NCBI GenBank assembly: GCA_903831165.1 | Contig: CAIKWV010000222.1 | Location: 1-12,075, forward strand | Reading direction: 5' to 3' | Length of the DNA: 12,075 bases | DNA from: an uncultured cyanobacterium | Lineage (GTDB): Bacteria > Cyanobacteriota > Cyanobacteriia > PCC-6307 > Cyanobiaceae | Shown: positions 1-7,263 of the stretch, in pieces | Layout: the number at the start of each line of letters is the position of its first letter | How positions within the stretch are numbered: the stretch's first letter is position 1 | Program-made: the position numbers and the translations under genes | Notes under the pieces: model-generated | What the model was told of the DNA's origin: nothing | Databases searched by the model: none | What the model saw: the letters and a program-made list of their open reading frames with translations, nothing else

Positions 1-246
1 GGAGGGATCCAGCCGACCCAGGGCACCGTTCACCTCGGCACAGGCCGCCTTGAGCTGGCCGAAGGCCCGGATGATGGCCGGGGGCATCCGCTCGCCGTAG
101 CGGAAGAAGTGCAGGGCGCGCTGGGTCTGGGCGCCCCAGTAGTGCTCGGCCGGCACCGCCAGGCTGCCGAGGCTGTCGCTCTCGAGCCGTTGGGGCTGCC
201 CGTTAGGGGGTTCCAGCGCGCCGAAGGTGTCCGTGGAGCCGGCCAT
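1..246 (-). CDS. fumC: Fumarate hydratase class II, N-terminal part (runs off left edge)
   Basis: Class II fumarase interconverts fumarate and malate in the cytosolic TCA reactions. Only the first 82 codons are in the window, read from ATG 246-244 to base 1 with no stop. The visible part matches the family's N-terminus: [20 protein letters not shown] (residues 21-40) followed by TQRALHFF, then GERMP (51-55) and an alpha-helical [16 protein letters not shown] stretch (58-72). These align with the E. coli FumC start as I remember it. The active-site and signature regions lie outside the window. The start codon shares its A with the TGA of the upstream PSI-factor gene (TGATG). No good Shine-Dalgarno precedes it, so translation is probably coupled to that gene. 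The first 20 residues are a variable extension before the conserved core. A related aspartase or argininosuccinate-lyase superfamily member is possible, but the N-terminal motif favours fumarase. Confidence 0.9.
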   Translation of the reverse strand, partial: MAGSTDTFGALEPPNGQPQRLESDSLGSLAVPAEHYWGAQTQRALHFFRYGERMPPAIIRAFGQLKAACAEVNGALGRLDPS

Positions 247-887
247 CAGCTGGAAGGAACGATTTCGCTGTTGAGCTCGTTGAAGCTCACGGTGGTGCTG
301 TTGCCACTGCGCGGCGCCATCGGGATGCCGGTGGCCTGGCTGATCACCGTATTGATCGCATCGACATCCACCTGGCCGCTGGCGTCGAACACCAGCTTGC
401 CGTTGCCATCGAAGATCACCACCTGGGGGATGGTGCCGTTCCAATAGCCCGCCGGGTCCGCCGGCCCTTCGATCGGGCGGTTCTGCAGCGGATCGGTGAC
501 CAGGGGGATCAGTTCGATCGCCTGGCCCCAGAGGCGCTGCAACTCCGAGACCACCGGCGCGAACCGTTTGCTGACCGAGCTGTCATCGAGGTAGTAGATC
601 ACCACCGTCACTCGCTGGTCCTGCAGGGCCTGGGCCAGGCTGCTGCGGGGAGGCACCAGGGAGCCGTTGCCGGCATAGAGCGCAAAGATATTGCCGTCGT
701 ACCGGTCGTCGTCCAGGGCGGCATGGGCGGGTGCGGCCAGGCCACTGACACCGCCAACCAGCAGCAGCAGGCCCAGCAGGGCGGCCAAGACCCTGGCCAG
801 GGGTCGGTTGCGATGGCCATCGCCCGGGTTCTGGAGCCGGTCCGGCGCCCATCCGGGGGCGATGCCAACGGGAGACGGGTGGTTCAT
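246..887 (-). CDS. Secreted thioredoxin-fold protein, thylakoid photosystem I accumulation factor family
   Basis: I recognise this as the cyanobacterial thylakoid thioredoxin-like family tied to photosystem I accumulation (Synechocystis Slr1796 type). It has a signal peptide: Arg-rich n-region, hydrophobic [16 protein letters not shown] core at about residues 36-51, and a probable AHA|A cleavage near residue 56. It therefore acts in the lumen or at the thylakoid membrane. The mature part has a thioredoxin-like strand VVIYYLDD (about 95-102), a TIPQVVIFD segment with a cis-Pro-type proline (P154), and the conserved tail VSFNELNSE. The CxxC site is absent and the mature region has no cysteine, so a disulfide oxidoreductase role is unlikely and an assembly or chaperone role is inferred. 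ATG 887 (213 aa) was chosen because an alternative ATG at 959 (237 aa) puts the hydrophobic core about 55 residues in. However, the 959 start has an AGGG just upstream and sits 33 bases after the DUF3685 stop, so it stays possible. The gene is co-directional with DUF3685 and overlaps fumC by one base. Confidence 0.8.
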   Translation of the reverse strand: MNHPSPVGIAPGWAPDRLQNPGDGHRNRPLARVLAALLGLLLLVGGVSGLAAPAHAALDDDRYDGNIFALYAGNGSLVPPRSSLAQALQDQRVTVVIYYLDDSSVSKRFAPVVSELQRLWGQAIELIPLVTDPLQNRPIEGPADPAGYWNGTIPQVVIFDGNGKLVFDASGQVDVDAINTVISQATGIPMAPRSGNSTTVSFNELNSEIVPSS

Positions 888-992
888 GGACCCGCTGGTG
901 CAGCAGGACGTGGGGCCACGGGACACCAGGGCCGGGACGGGAGCTCGCATGGAACTCATTGTGCCCTGTGGCCCTAACGACTGGGCCTGGAT

Positions 993-2639
993 TCAGCCGC
1001 GGCCCACGCTGCGACCCATGCCCTGGAGAATGCCGCGGCCGATCAGGCCGATGGCCCGGCCCACCACCTGGGTCAGCAGCATCACCAGCAGGGAGCCCAA
1101 GCCCCGCACCAGGCTGCGCACCTGAGGCGCCAGGGCATCGCGCGATTCCAGCGCCAGGGTGACAGCCTGCTGCAGCCAGCCCAGCTGACGCAATTCCTGG
1201 TCCCTCGGTTCCAGCAGATCGACGGTCTCGATCGCACCTTGCTCGAGTCGGTAGAGGGGCCGGCGGCTTTCATAGACCTGGATCGGGCGTTCAAACCAGC
1301 TGCTCCAGCGCTGGCGCGCGTTGAGCTGGTTGCGCAGGCGCTCGAGGCTGCGGGTGGCCAGCAGTTCCGGGCGCAGCAGGTAGCGGCGCAGCTCGGGCCA
1401 GTCCGCACAGACGGCCAACACCTCAGCGCTGATCAGCTCGGCGCTGCGCACCAGCCAGTTGTTGAGCAGCAACTCCAGGTAGAGCAGCGCCTGGGGTTCG
1501 TCGGGGGCCAGCAGACGCCCCTCCACCAGCAGCGGTCGGGCCTGGATCAGGGTGCCCAGCATCGGTACCGGATCCGGCAGCTCCCCATCCAGGATCGACA
1601 GCTCGCTGGCCTCCATCCAGGTGGTGGCCACGGGACGCAGGTTCCCCTGCCAGGGCAGCTGCACGTAGGTGCCAGCCATGCGCCGCAAGGCCTGACGGCG
1701 GAGCTCGGGCTGCAGATCCTGCCAACGACGCAATAGCACCTCGCCGCCAAGGCCGTCCTGTTGCAGCCGCTGGCGCAGCTGCTCGAACTGTTCCACCAGG
1801 GCCAGCAGCAGATCGCGGCGCCGATCTGGTTGCAGACCGTCCAGGGCCAGCAACTGGGCACTGCCCAGGGGGGCCGTTGCCGCAGCGGACTGGTTGAGAC
1901 GCTCGCGCAGGGCCTGCCAGAGGCCATCGGCGGTGCGTTGTCTCAGGGTGATCGCCACGCCACGGGGCGGGGCGGCCGATGGGGGCTCAGGGTTGGTGGT
2001 TGTGCTGGCTGGCCAGGCGACGCCCATCGGTCCCCACAGCCAGAGCAGCAATTGCCGGGCGGCGGCCAGTTCCCGGAGCCGACCCAGCAGCAGCAGTTCG
2101 GCCAGCCAGGCGGCAGCTGGCGGATCCAGCAGGCGCCGGCAGACTCGGATTTCGGCATCGATCTGCTGCAGACCGCTGACCAGCAGCCACTGGCCCAGGC
2201 CCAGGGCAGGGGCCTCGTCGCTGGCACCCACCGGGGCCTGGCCATGGCCGATCTCCACCACCCTGCCGCCCCCCAGGAGTGTGGCCACCGCTTGCTGCAG
2301 CCCCGCCGCGTCCGGCTCCTCCAGCAGTCCCTGCAGCGGCAGTTGCAGCAGAAAATCGGTGCTGTAGCGATGGCCTTGGGGCAAGAGCAACAGCAGCGGC
2401 GCCGGCTGCCAGCGCTCCTGCAGACGCTCCAGTTCGGCGCTCAGCTGCAGGGGGGCAGGGCTGCCCTGGAGGCTCCAGAGCACCAGCTGGGGAGCTGCCT
2501 TGAGCTCTTCGGCGCTGGTGAACGCGATCCAACCCTGCTTCGCCGCTGCCAGCCAGACCAGCAGCCCTTCCCGTTGCAAGGGCTCGGCAAACACCAGCAG
2601 CTGCGGCTGGGGCTGGCCCGTAGGGTCGCGGCGGGTCAC
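993..2639 (-). CDS. DUF3685 family protein (cyanobacterial, unknown function)
   Basis: This 548-residue protein matches the cyanobacterial DUF3685 family as I know it; its biochemical role is unknown. The N-terminus (about 12-130) has the alternating strand and helix pattern of a response-regulator receiver: LLVFAEP, LVLWSL (52-57), PLLLLLP (81-87), then GLLEEPDAAGLQQAVATLLGG. The residue at the phosphoacceptor position is Ser (S56), so this would be a pseudo-receiver (inference). The middle is Leu/Gln/Arg-rich and helical. The best conserved part is the C-terminal half, with LPDPVPMLGTL (354-364), LVEGRLLAPDEPQALL (371-386), WPELRRYLLRPEL (414-426), RPIQVYESRRPLYRL (451-465) and EPRDQELRQLGW (477-488). 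A hydrophobic helix SLLVMLLTQVVGRAIGLIG (516-534) before the end suggests membrane association. The start is GTG, because an in-frame stop lies 21 bases upstream and no earlier start exists. It precedes the PSI-factor gene, which may indicate a photosynthesis-related job. Confidence 0.75.
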   Translation of the reverse strand: MTRRDPTGQPQPQLLVFAEPLQREGLLVWLAAAKQGWIAFTSAEELKAAPQLVLWSLQGSPAPLQLSAELERLQERWQPAPLLLLLPQGHRYSTDFLLQLPLQGLLEEPDAAGLQQAVATLLGGGRVVEIGHGQAPVGASDEAPALGLGQWLLVSGLQQIDAEIRVCRRLLDPPAAAWLAELLLLGRLRELAAARQLLLWLWGPMGVAWPASTTTNPEPPSAAPPRGVAITLRQRTADGLWQALRERLNQSAAATAPLGSAQLLALDGLQPDRRRDLLLALVEQFEQLRQRLQQDGLGGEVLLRRWQDLQPELRRQALRRMAGTYVQLPWQGNLRPVATTWMEASELSILDGELPDPVPMLGTLIQARPLLVEGRLLAPDEPQALLYLELLLNNWLVRSAELISAEVLAVCADWPELRRYLLRPELLATRSLERLRNQLNARQRWSSWFERPIQVYESRRPLYRLEQGAIETVDLLEPRDQELRQLGWLQQAVTLALESRDALAPQVRSLVRGLGSLLVMLLTQVVGRAIGLIGRGILQGMGRSVGRG

Positions 2640-2833
2640 GGAGCCAGGCGGATGGCTTCACAGTACCGATGTTGCCAAGCGCAATCCAGGGGCGAGCTCA
2701 GCGGCGCCCAAGCCGCTGAACACTGTGGCTCCCGACCTGGCCTTCGCTGCGGCAACGCTCCACTGCGGCATCAGATAGAGAAACGGTTGCTTCGGATCCG
2801 GGCTCGGCGGGCTGCGACCCGGGGCTCCGGCGC
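2640..2833. other. Intergenic spacer between furC-like gene and DUF3685 gene
   Basis: This 194-base spacer separates two minus-strand genes, so it should hold the furC 3' end signals and any separate DUF3685 promoter. I see no strong hairpin followed by a T-run and no convincing -35/-10 pair. An in-frame extension of short minus-strand ORFs crosses it but shows no family resemblance, so I call no gene here. Confidence 0.4.
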
Positions 2834-3346
2834 TCAGTCCGCCTGGGGACGGCCGCAGAGATGCAGGGTGTAGGACTCGATTGTGAAGCCGGTCAGGGCT
2901 TCGATCTGCTGGAGCAGCTCCGCCGGCAGGGTCACGTCCAGATCCTGGATGGTGCCGGACTGGCTGCAGGTGAGATGGCTGTGGGGATCGGCCCGGTAGC
3001 CGTAGAGGCGCCCGCTGGCCCGGTCCAGGCACTCGATCACGCCGGCGGATTGCAGGGCTTCAAGGTTCTGGTAGACGGAGGTGTGGCCGATGTTGCGGCC
3101 CTGATCGTTGAGCTTTTCAAAAATATCGCGGGCGCTGAGATGGCTCTTTTCCGCCCACAGCAGATCCAGCACCATGCGCCGTTGGCGGCTCAGGCGCATG
3201 CCCAATTCGCGGCAGCGGCGATACACGTCATCGACGTTCTGCCACCGGCCCGCAGCCATGGGCTGGGCCTGCCCAGGCCGATCGCCAGACGCGGCGAACG
3301 CCGGCTCGCGCTCAGGGCGATGGCTGGGGACCGAGGTGGTGGCCAT
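2834..3346 (-). CDS. perR: Fur-family transcriptional regulator, FurC/PerR type
   Basis: This is a cytosolic Fur-family repressor. The core from about residue 37 (residue 1 at ATG 3346), with RRCRELGMRLSRQRRMVLDL, HLSARDIFEKLNDQGRNIGH and TSVYQNLEALQSAGVIECLD, closely resembles Anabaena FurC, the PerR-type peroxide sensor. The winged helix spans about 43-108, with IGHTSVYQNLEAL as recognition helix. The metal-sensing region reads DPHSH (about 120-124) with a later Asp in IQDLDV. Both CxxC zinc motifs of classic Fur are missing: only single cysteines remain in HLTC and LHLCG, as in FurC proteins that lack the structural zinc site. Expected targets are peroxide defence and metal genes, perhaps including its own promoter. 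ATG 3346 gives 170 aa; GTG 3352 or ATG 3259 (139 aa, closer to typical family length) are alternatives, and none has a clear Shine-Dalgarno. A TATAAC box 32-37 bases upstream fits the long form. The perR label is by similarity; a Zur or other Fur role cannot be excluded. Confidence 0.85.
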   Translation of the reverse strand: MATTSVPSHRPEREPAFAASGDRPGQAQPMAAGRWQNVDDVYRRCRELGMRLSRQRRMVLDLLWAEKSHLSARDIFEKLNDQGRNIGHTSVYQNLEALQSAGVIECLDRASGRLYGYRADPHSHLTCSQSGTIQDLDVTLPAELLQQIEALTGFTIESYTLHLCGRPQAD

Positions 3347-3377
3347 CGCCACGCGAATCAGCTGTGGGGGTTCTCTG

Positions 3378-3383
3378 TTATAG
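3378..3383 (-). promoter_or_regulatory. Putative -10 box of the furC/perR-like gene
   Basis: TATAAC on the minus strand is the only clean -10-like hexamer in the 138-base spacer between hisA and the Fur-family gene. It would place transcription start near 3371, about 25 bases before ATG 3346. No consensus -35 lies at the right distance; instead a short inverted repeat (3399-3414) covers that position, which would fit a regulated promoter. Confidence 0.35.
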
Positions 3384-3398
3384 GGGACTCGGTCGGTC

Positions 3399-3414
3399 GA
3401 TGCTGGCTTGCATC
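3399..3414. repeat. Inverted repeat GATGC-N6-GCATC over the expected -35 region of the Fur-family gene
   Basis: A perfect 5-base inverted repeat with a 6-base spacer lies 15 bases upstream of the TATAAC box, where a -35 element would be. It could be an operator. It is short, could occur by chance in GC-rich DNA, and does not look like the AT-rich PerR boxes of other bacteria. Confidence 0.3.
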
Positions 3415-3484
3415 AGCGCCAGGTTCTGCCGTTGCCGGCACCGGCATCTCCGGATCCGGGGTCTGGGGTGGTGTGGGCGGCCCT

Positions 3485-4246
3485 TCAGGCCACGGGCTGA
3501 TTCATGGGGTCCTGCAGCCGCTGTGGGCCGATCGCCTGAAGGGCCTCGGCCAGATCGACGCGACCGTCATAGAGGGCGCGGCCCACGATCACCCCCTCCA
3601 CCCCCAGGGGCGCCAGGCTCAGCAAGGACAGCAGGTCGGCCAGATCGCCGATGCCACCGGAGGCGATCACCGGAATCGAGCTGGCCTGGGCCATGGTGCG
3701 CAGAAAGTCCAGATTCGGCCCCGCCAGGGTGCCGTCGGTGGCGATGTCGGTGGTGATCAGGGCGGCGACGGCTGAGCCCTCAAAACTGCTGGCCAGGGCG
3801 CTGGCTTCCACCGTGCTGGCTTCGATCCAGCCCCGCGTCGCCACGCGTCCCTCCTTGGCATCGATGCCGACCACGATGCGGCCGGGATGGCGCTCGGCCA
3901 GGTCGCGCACCAGCTCGGGATGTTCCACCGCCACCGTGCCGAGAATCACCCGGTCCAGTCCACAGGCCAGCAGGGCTTCGGCCCGTTCGGCACTGCGCAC
4001 GCCGCCCCCCAGCTGCACCGGAATCGAGAGGGCCGCCGTGATCTGCCGGATCACCGCATCGTTGATCGGCAGGCCGGTTCGAGCGCCATCGAGGTCCACC
4101 AGGTGCAGGCGCTGGGCTCCCTGCCCCTGCCAGGCCAGGGCCTGGGCCACGGGGTCGTCGCTGAAACGGGTGACCTGGTCGTAATCCCCCTGGTGCAACC
4201 TGACGCATTGGCCGTCAAGTAAATCAATGGCGGGAATGACATCCAT
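3485..4246 (-). CDS. hisA: Phosphoribosylformimino-5-aminoimidazole carboxamide ribotide isomerase (ProFAR isomerase)
   Basis: HisA is the cytosolic (beta/alpha)8-barrel enzyme for the fourth step of histidine synthesis, an Amadori rearrangement of ProFAR to PRFAR. The 253-residue length fits the family. It opens with the classic MDVIPAIDLLDGQCVRL, carrying the catalytic base D8. The general-acid Asp is D129 in VVGIDAKEG. The phosphate-binding loops are LGGGVR (79-84) and ASGGIG (195-200), and the closing strand is VIVGRALYDG (219-228). DIATDGTL (167-174) is also typical of HisA rather than HisF. The start is ATG 4246 and the family motif begins at residue 2, so no upstream extension is needed. 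No Shine-Dalgarno is obvious. No other his gene is adjacent, as usual in cyanobacteria, where his genes are scattered. It faces an exported-protein gene across an 86-base divergent spacer. Confidence 0.98.
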   Translation of the reverse strand: MDVIPAIDLLDGQCVRLHQGDYDQVTRFSDDPVAQALAWQGQGAQRLHLVDLDGARTGLPINDAVIRQITAALSIPVQLGGGVRSAERAEALLACGLDRVILGTVAVEHPELVRDLAERHPGRIVVGIDAKEGRVATRGWIEASTVEASALASSFEGSAVAALITTDIATDGTLAGPNLDFLRTMAQASSIPVIASGGIGDLADLLSLLSLAPLGVEGVIVGRALYDGRVDLAEALQAIGPQRLQDPMNQPVA

Positions 4247-4332
4247 ACAGATCGCGTTTCAGTGGCACCATCATCGGCCGAGGCCAGTCGGACGTCCGCT
4301 CCGATTCCGGCCTGATCTGCCCCGGACTGTCG

Positions 4333-4986
4333 ATGGCTCCTTCCTTTCGCTGGCTGTCCCTTGCGGCCTTGAGCGCCTTGGGTCCATGGCTGGTGACCAC
4401 GGCCGCCCAGGCCCAGTTGGGCGCCGGTGGCCCTGACCCCAGGCTGGAAGCCGCCTTGCGCGCCCGGCTGTTTGATGGACCCTCCCCCGCCGTCGTGGCG
4501 CCCGCTGCCGATCTCGACAGCTCGGAGTGGGAACAGGCCCGGGCGGCTGGTCAGCATCCCGATTGCGCCGATGTGGGCCCCCTGCGCTATCTGGTTCGCC
4601 GGGCGGATCTCGACGGCGATGGCCGAGCCGAGCAGCTGGCCCTGGTGGTGGGCTCCTACGCCTGTGGCAGCCGTGGCTGCACCCTGATGATCTTCCAGGA
4701 GGGCAGGGAAGCGCTGGAGTTGGTGGCTGAAAGTGGGCTGTTTCAATCTCCTCTGTATCGGCTCGGCGGCCGCCATGGCGGCTGGAGTGACCTGGGCATG
4801 GCCGGCAGCCGCGATGGAGTCGCCAGTGGCTGGCTTGAATTGGAGTTCGATGGCCAGACCTACAGGCCGGCGGCCCGGCTGCCTCTGGCGCCCCCCGGCG
4901 CTGCGGTGGCCTCCCAAGCGCTGTTGAGCCTGCCGCCCCTGCCCTTCGAACGGGTGGGCCATCCGTTGGCCTGTCGAGCCCGTTGA
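4333..4986 (+). CDS. Small exported protein with DxDxDG motif and CGxxGC motif, function unknown
   Basis: I do not recognise a named family. The 217-residue product begins with a signal peptide (hydrophobic LSLAALSALGPWLVTTAA, probable AQA|Q cleavage near residue 27) and has no lipobox cysteine, so a periplasmic location is likely. The mature centre holds RRADLDGDGRAEQLALVVGS (89-108), an FG-GAP or EF-hand-like Asp-rich calcium-type loop, followed at once by YACGSRGCTLMIFQ (109-122) with cysteines C111 and C116. This pairing recurs in bacterial exported hypothetical proteins and suggests one beta-rich domain with a disulfide or metal site. Two more cysteines (C78, C214) could form a second disulfide. 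The start is ATG 4333, with the signal peptide beginning directly at residue 1. It diverges from hisA and ends 21 bases before the stop of the convergent cellulose-synthase-like gene. Confidence 0.7.
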   Translation: MAPSFRWLSLAALSALGPWLVTTAAQAQLGAGGPDPRLEAALRARLFDGPSPAVVAPAADLDSSEWEQARAAGQHPDCADVGPLRYLVRRADLDGDGRAEQLALVVGSYACGSRGCTLMIFQEGREALELVAESGLFQSPLYRLGGRHGGWSDLGMAGSRDGVASGWLELEFDGQTYRPAARLPLAPPGAAVASQALLSLPPLPFERVGHPLACRAR

Positions 4987-5007
4987 GACCCGAACAGGGG
5001 CGCCGTT

Positions 5008-7263
5008 TCAGTAGCGCCGCACCACCGGATTGGCCCCCCAGAGACCGCCCAACAGGCTGAAGAAGGCATTGATGGCGCCGATCTGCCTGGCTTTGGGCAG
5101 GTCCACGCCGCCGCCGTAGAGGAGCTTGAGCAAGTCGCCGGTGGTGGAGGCATCCAGGGGGGCGTAGCGAAGGGCGACCCGGATCGCATTGCCCTGGCCC
5201 AGGCGACGCACCACTTCGACCGGCAACCGCAGATTCGTGTCCTCGAGCAGGAGCCAGCCTTGGTCTTCGCTGGGGGCCGGTACGCCGGGGTTGAGTTGGA
5301 ACGCCGCCCCCGATTCCGACAGATCACAGGTGAATCCGCCGCCGCGGAAGCTGCCCAGCACCAGATGGCCAGAACGCTGGATCGGCACCCGATCGCCTTG
5401 GCGGCGTACGGGTTGATCGATCGCACAGATCAGGCAGACGATCATCAACCAGCCGTTGTGGAGATTCCAGAGCAACATCAACGTCTCGCCCAGATAGCCC
5501 GGGTTGAGCAGGGGGTTGAAGCCCGGCACCAGGGGCAGGATGTAACGCAACAGCAGGATCGTGATCAGTTCGCCGAGACCCAGCAGGAATGGCCAGGCCA
5601 GACTGAGATTGATCGATTGATCGGGCTGAAGCACCGTTGTCGACCGGCTTGGAGGCCGCCGCCGGCCGCTGTTGACGAGCGTGGTGTACAGCCGCTCGAT
5701 GGCCGCCACCGACGTCAGAGTTTCGGAGACTTCTTTCCAGAAGCGTGAGAAGTGCTGGTCGGTCAGCCAGGCGGGCAAGGTGTGCAGCAGGATGATCAGA
5801 GGCACGCCGTAGATCAGGTAGTCGCTCAACGTGGCCTGAATCAGCGGGATGCCCAACAGCAGGGCCAGCATCGGCAGCACGATGAAACTCAGGCGCAGCA
5901 GGGGCGTCAGTTGATCCAGCAGCTGGCTGAGGCGATAACCCGTCCTCAGGGGCGCCAGACCCTTGCCCGCCGGCGCGGTGCCCCCATCAAGGGCGATCTG
6001 CAGTTGCGCTTGGCGATGGTCGATCTGTTGACGCAGGAAGTCCGTGAACGTGCGTGGCGCCTCGCCGATGCTGAGGATTTCGTCGAGGTAAACGATCGTG
6101 TTGCCCTGGCGTTGCAGCCTGGCGGCTCCGAGACTCTCCCAGCCGCCGGAATCGGGGCTTGTGGACTGGAGCATGGTCCGCAGGGCCTGGCGGCGCACCA
6201 GATAGCTGCCCTCACAGCCCTGGACGCTGTTGAAGCGATCGAGCACCACCTCGCCATAGTGAAAAAAGATGTCGCGATCGCCCGGCATCACCTGATCGGC
6301 GCCGAGGTTGCGGTTATAGAACTCTGAGCGGAAATGGGTCAGGGGTGTCTGCACCATGGCTACCCGCTGATCGCTGAAAAAGCCCGTGGTGCGCCGCAGA
6401 AAGTTGGCAAAGGGCATGTAACCGCTGTCGAACACCGCCACCAGTTCGCTGCTGCCTGCCTCGATCGCGGCCAGGACCAGAGGGTCGGCTGCCTGGCCCA
6501 CAAAAGAGACGGCACTGGAAGGCTCGACATAGCGTGCACCCATGGATTCGGCCAGGCTGCGCACGGAATCACGGCCGACGCGATCGACCACGCTGATTGT
6601 TGTTTCCGAATAGTCGATGTTGCTGCAGGCGATCAGGGCGCGGCGAATCAGTCGCTGCTCCTCATGGCCGGTGAGGATCAGGATGTCCACACTGGGTCGA
6701 TCATCCACTCCCGCAATTGCCAACTGGTCGGCCTGGCGCCGCCGCCGCCAGGGGTCGAACAGTGGCGATGGAACCAGGGCCAGTCCCTGAATGAAGAGAT
6801 AGAGAATCTCCACCGCCAGCATCAGGGCACCGCAGCTGAAACCCAGCGAGGATCGATGGTCCAGGGTGCCGCCGCGCCAGTGCAGATAGCGCAAGGTCGT
6901 GGCCGCCAGGATCAACAGCATCAGCACCGTGCTCCAGGGGCGGCGGGGCAGCACGGCCACCACCAACGCCAGGGCCACGGCGATGGCGCTCGGACCCAGC
7001 AGGGCCAGCCAGGAGATCGATTCACCTTGGCCTGACTGCAGGAACAGGACGGCTAACCCATCGCCGATGCCGCGATCGAAGGAGACGTGCTCTGGACGAT
7101 CCAGAACCAGGACGACCAGCAACAGACCCAGGCAGGCCGCCAGAATCCACTGCCAACGGGGTGGCCGCTGAAACGACCTGGGGGCCCTGGAATCCGGCTC
7201 GGGAAGCGGCATTTCAGCCTGGTTGGGGGCAGATGTAGGGCTTGACGCTGTCGAGCGGCTCAC
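5008..7263 (-). CDS. Cellulose-synthase-like (BcsA-type) membrane protein with degenerate GT2 domain and PilZ domain
   Basis: The 751-residue product has BcsA architecture. Four N-terminal membrane helices (about 37-55, 84-106, 109-127, 140-163) precede a cytosolic GT2-like domain (about 188-425), four more helices (455-475, 480-500, 553-580, 591-614), and a C-terminal PilZ domain (617-700). GT2 landmarks align by context: PSVDILILT, the ISVVD strand, AVFDS, VQTP, RNL, LVRRQAL and LDEILSIGEAPRTFTDFL. Key catalytic residues are changed. The UDP-binding DDG reads DRVG (227-230), the DxD reads FDSG (278-281), the TED catalytic base is absent around GGWESL (373-378), and QxxRW reads QQIDH (412-416). 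The PilZ c-di-GMP motifs look intact: RxxxR at R621-R625 and DxSxxG at D647-G652. It therefore looks like a c-di-GMP-binding pseudo-glycosyltransferase (inference); automated annotation would likely call it cellulose synthase. The start is GTG 7263, as an in-frame TAG lies 15 bases upstream; M18 (ATG 7212) is an alternative. No bcsB or other polysaccharide gene is adjacent. Confidence 0.85.
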   Translation of the reverse strand: MSRSTASSPTSAPNQAEMPLPEPDSRAPRSFQRPPRWQWILAACLGLLLVVLVLDRPEHVSFDRGIGDGLAVLFLQSGQGESISWLALLGPSAIAVALALVVAVLPRRPWSTVLMLLILAATTLRYLHWRGGTLDHRSSLGFSCGALMLAVEILYLFIQGLALVPSPLFDPWRRRRQADQLAIAGVDDRPSVDILILTGHEEQRLIRRALIACSNIDYSETTISVVDRVGRDSVRSLAESMGARYVEPSSAVSFVGQAADPLVLAAIEAGSSELVAVFDSGYMPFANFLRRTTGFFSDQRVAMVQTPLTHFRSEFYNRNLGADQVMPGDRDIFFHYGEVVLDRFNSVQGCEGSYLVRRQALRTMLQSTSPDSGGWESLGAARLQRQGNTIVYLDEILSIGEAPRTFTDFLRQQIDHRQAQLQIALDGGTAPAGKGLAPLRTGYRLSQLLDQLTPLLRLSFIVLPMLALLLGIPLIQATLSDYLIYGVPLIILLHTLPAWLTDQHFSRFWKEVSETLTSVAAIERLYTTLVNSGRRRPPSRSTTVLQPDQSINLSLAWPFLLGLGELITILLLRYILPLVPGFNPLLNPGYLGETLMLLWNLHNGWLMIVCLICAIDQPVRRQGDRVPIQRSGHLVLGSFRGGGFTCDLSESGAAFQLNPGVPAPSEDQGWLLLEDTNLRLPVEVVRRLGQGNAIRVALRYAPLDASTTGDLLKLLYGGGVDLPKARQIGAINAFFSLLGGLWGANPVVRRY

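Noticed and set aside
1761..2873. Long plus-strand open frame (370 codons) opposite DUF3685 and the furC 3' end
   Set aside because: Gln/Gly/Arg-rich low-complexity product with no family resemblance. It is the reverse-strand shadow of a GC-rich Leu/Gln-rich gene.
2658..3032. Short minus-strand frame crossing the furC/DUF3685 spacer
   Set aside because: Mostly out of frame with furC, Pro/Arg-rich, no family resemblance and no ribosome-binding site.
4051..4962. Minus-strand open frame (303 codons) opposite the exported-protein gene and running into hisA
   Set aside because: It overlaps two well-supported genes, and its composition (His/Gln/Gly/Ala-rich) is typical of an antisense shadow.
6274..6281. 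Single GCGATCGC (HIP1) octamer
   Set aside because: It lies inside a gene and I noticed only this one, so it gives no sign of HIP1 enrichment or regulatory use.
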